DNA of 32,933 nt from Planctomycetota bacterium (lineage in GTDB: Bacteria; Planctomycetota; Planctomycetia; Pirellulales; UBA1268): positions 1 to 32,933 of the forward strand of contig JAGWVR010000034.1 of NCBI GenBank assembly GCA_018970785.1. The letters run 5' to 3'. A program made the position numbers and the translations under genes. The stretch's first letter is position 1; each line of letters starts with the position of its first letter. The notes beneath the pieces were generated by a model that made no database searches, was not told where the DNA came from, and worked only from the letters and a program-made list of their open reading frames with translations. Positions 31,180 to 32,933 of the stretch are shown here, in pieces.

Positions 31180-32484
31180 TCAGCCGGTCAGCGGAGGCAG
31201 CGCACCCCCCTCCTGGCGATCACCGCGGCGGTGCCGCGGCTCGGGCAGACCCAGGGCGAGGAGGGCCCCGACACCGATCACGGCGAAGCCGGCGGCGAAC
31301 ACGGGCCCGAAACCGACCCGGTCGACGGCCATCCCCACCAGCGGCGACAGCACGAACGGCAGCGCCAGCGCGACGCCCACGAGGCTCACGTAGCGGGCGT
31401 GGTCGCGCGGCTCCGGCGCCAGCTCCAGCGCGTAGTGGGTGAAGATCTTGAGCGAGATCGGATTGAGTCCCAACGGCACGTAGACCACCCAGAACCATCC
31501 CGCCGCCGCCCCCGGCTCGAGCCTCCCCAGCGCGATCACGACCAGCGGGGTCAGCGACGACAGCGCCACCAGCCACACCAGCACCAGCCGGGTGCCGCGC
31601 CGGTCGGAGAACGGACCGGCGACGAGACTCGCTGCGCCGGTGGCGGCGTTCTGCACCAAGACCCAGGTCAGCAGGCTGCCGATCGCCGTGCCGAGCTTGT
31701 CACGGGCGAAGGCCTGGTAGTGGGGGAAGAGGATCAGCACGGCGGCGAAGCAGGCCGCCACGAGCGACAAGCGCACCAGGGCCGGGTCGCGGCGCAGCAA
31801 CCCGGCCTGCTCGGCGACCCACCCGCGCACTGCCGCCGGCCAGCGCCCCGGCGGCGGTCGCCGCGGCGGCCCGTCGGCCGGCTCGTCGAGCCACGGGGGC
31901 ACTAGCGCCGCCAGCGCGAAGAAGGCGCCGGTGGCGGCGAAGATCTTGGGAAACCCGTCGGCCTCCTCGAGCCACCGCCCGAGACAGGCGGCCCCGGCCA
32001 GGATCGCCGCCACGCTCCCCAGCGCGACCCCGACGACCAGGGCCCGACCGCGGTTGCCGGGGGAGATCAGCTTCCCCTGGAGGGCCGCGAGGACGAGCTG
32101 ATTGAGGCCGTTGGTGGCGGAAAACAGTGCGTAGACGGCGAGGAACAGCCCCGCCAGGAGGTCCGGCCGCGTCGCCGCCAGCGGCTGCCACGCCGCGGCG
32201 AGGAGGAGGAAGCAGGCGGCCATCGCCAGGCTCGTCCGGGCCAGCGCCCACTTCTTCACCGGCAGGCGACCGATGAAGCCCGCGGCGAGCAGGGGCGGCA
32301 GGCTCTGCCCGCCGCGGTTGAGCACCGGCAGCAGGCCGCGCAGCAGCCCCGAGTCGACCACCGCGTCGAGCACGGCGGGCATGATGATCGTCTCGGTCTT
32401 GAAGATCCACCCGACGCGGACGACGATCTGGTAGACCTCGAGGGCCAGGGTGTTGCGGGCCTCGCGGCGGCCGGCGTCGGTCAT
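31180..32484 (-). CDS. Major facilitator superfamily (MFS) transporter
   Basis: A 434-residue membrane protein with about 11-12 hydrophobic segments, from VYQIVVRVGWIF to AAGFAVIGVGALLALG. A cytoplasmic loop at about 205-235 (DEPADGPPRRPPPGRWPAAVRGW) divides two halves, as in MFS carriers. A loop-type motif GPFSDRRGTRLVLVWLV resembles the conserved GxxxDRxGRR signature. The protein has no soluble domain. I chose ATG 32484 (MTDAGRREARN) because the longer frame adds unlike sequence; the ribosome binding site is weak. It is divergent from the propeller gene at 32546, 61 bases away. The substrate is unknown. Confidence 0.82.
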   Translation of the reverse strand: MTDAGRREARNTLALEVYQIVVRVGWIFKTETIIMPAVLDAVVDSGLLRGLLPVLNRGGQSLPPLLAAGFIGRLPVKKWALARTSLAMAACFLLLAAAWQPLAATRPDLLAGLFLAVYALFSATNGLNQLVLAALQGKLISPGNRGRALVVGVALGSVAAILAGAACLGRWLEEADGFPKIFAATGAFFALAALVPPWLDEPADGPPRRPPPGRWPAAVRGWVAEQAGLLRRDPALVRLSLVAACFAAVLILFPHYQAFARDKLGTAIGSLLTWVLVQNAATGAASLVAGPFSDRRGTRLVLVWLVALSSLTPLVVIALGRLEPGAAAGWFWVVYVPLGLNPISLKIFTHYALELAPEPRDHARYVSLVGVALALPFVLSPLVGMAVDRVGFGPVFAAGFAVIGVGALLALGLPEPRHRRGDRQEGGALPPLTG

Positions 32485-32545
32485 GCGGTAGGATCGTGGC
32501 GGTGCCGGTAGGAATCCTGCCCGGGCAGCATGAGGTGTTGAGCCG

Positions 32546-32933
32546 ATGTCGTCCACCCGCTTCGCACGGGCCACCGTCGTGTCCGTGCTCGTCGGCGCTC
32601 TCGGCGCCGTGCTCGCCGCCCCGGCCGCCTCCGGCGCCGACGACTCAGGGATGCTCGTCTGGTTCGGCAGCTACACCGGCGCCCCGCCGAAGGCGGAGGG
32701 GATCTCGGTGGCCCGGTTCGATCCCGCCACCGGCCGGCTGTCGCCGGTCGTCACCGCCGCCCGCCTCAAGAACCCCTCGTTCCTCGCCCGCCACCCGGCG
32801 CTGCCGGTGCTGTACGCGGTGTCGGAGGTCGAGGATGCCGACGGCCAGCGCGCCGGCAGCCTCACGGCGCTGGCGATCGACGCGGCGACCGGGCTGCTGA
32901 CGGAGCTCAATCACCAGGTGACCGGGAAGTCGA
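32546..32933 (+). CDS. Exported lactonase-type beta-propeller protein (6-phosphogluconolactonase family, 3' end outside window)
   Basis: 129 complete codons lie inside the window before the right edge. The signal peptide covers residues 1-30 (TVVSVLVGALGAVLAAPAASG). The mature part starts with MLVWFGSYTGAPPKAEGISVARFDPATGRLSPV, then NPSFLARHPALPVLYAVSEV. This is the first-blade pattern of the seven-bladed lactonase family (YbhE/Pgl type, PF10282), in which hydrolysis of 6-phosphogluconolactone is known for some members. The signal peptide argues against a purely cytosolic pentose phosphate role here. GAGG lies about 11 bases before ATG 32546. Confidence 0.82.
   Translation, partial: MSSTRFARATVVSVLVGALGAVLAAPAASGADDSGMLVWFGSYTGAPPKAEGISVARFDPATGRLSPVVTAARLKNPSFLARHPALPVLYAVSEVEDADGQRAGSLTALAIDAATGLLTELNHQVTGKS

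Overview
The window looks like chromosomal DNA of a high-GC planctomycete (phylum Planctomycetota; an order such as Pirellulales is my guess, not shown by the sequence). The reasons are a cluster of secreted proteins with PEP-CTERM tails and a TYTWT-type mature N terminus, a small exported cysteine-rich protein with CCxxC motifs, frequent GTG starts and uneven Shine-Dalgarno use, and a Gram-negative lipid A gene (lpxB). No rRNA or tRNA, insertion sequence, integrase or CRISPR array was seen.

Region 1 (1-6666) is accessory in character. Three PEP-CTERM surface proteins lie in tandem on the minus strand; the first two are clear paralogues and the first runs off the left edge. Upstream of them on the same strand are three very short reading frames (4850-5671). 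Each ends within a few residues of a C-terminal hydrophobic segment, and two have textbook ribosome binding sites. About 1 kb (5672-6666) shows no convincing gene. The intergenic DNA here holds unusual palindromes and six copies of a degenerate 20-bp motif.

Region 2 (6667-9990) has an M20-family metallopeptidase (minus strand), divergent from an exported two-domain protein (NTF2-like plus DUF1579-like), followed by an exported coiled-coil protein with a Gly/Phe-rich tail.

Region 3 (10335-26882) is a complete 14-gene respiratory complex I operon, nuoA to nuoN, in canonical order. Most genes overlap by an ATGA or GTGA junction. A 15th gene encoding an Mrp/ApbC/NBP35-type Fe-S cluster carrier is coupled to nuoN in the same way. 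All iron-sulfur ligand motifs can be read, including the optional N7 site of NuoG. NuoG is short, and NuoL and NuoM carry histidine-rich loops.

Region 4 (26899-32933) is mainly minus strand: gluconokinase; an operon lpxB - M50 rhomboid-like/site-2 type protease - SGNH hydrolase; a small exported cysteine-rich protein; and an MFS transporter. At the right edge a plus-strand lactonase-type beta-propeller protein begins. The lpxB start codon sits directly behind an intrinsic-terminator-like hairpin that also contains its ribosome binding site. A possible multi-branched RNA fold lies just upstream of gluconokinase.

All assignments come from reading motifs by eye. No database search was possible.
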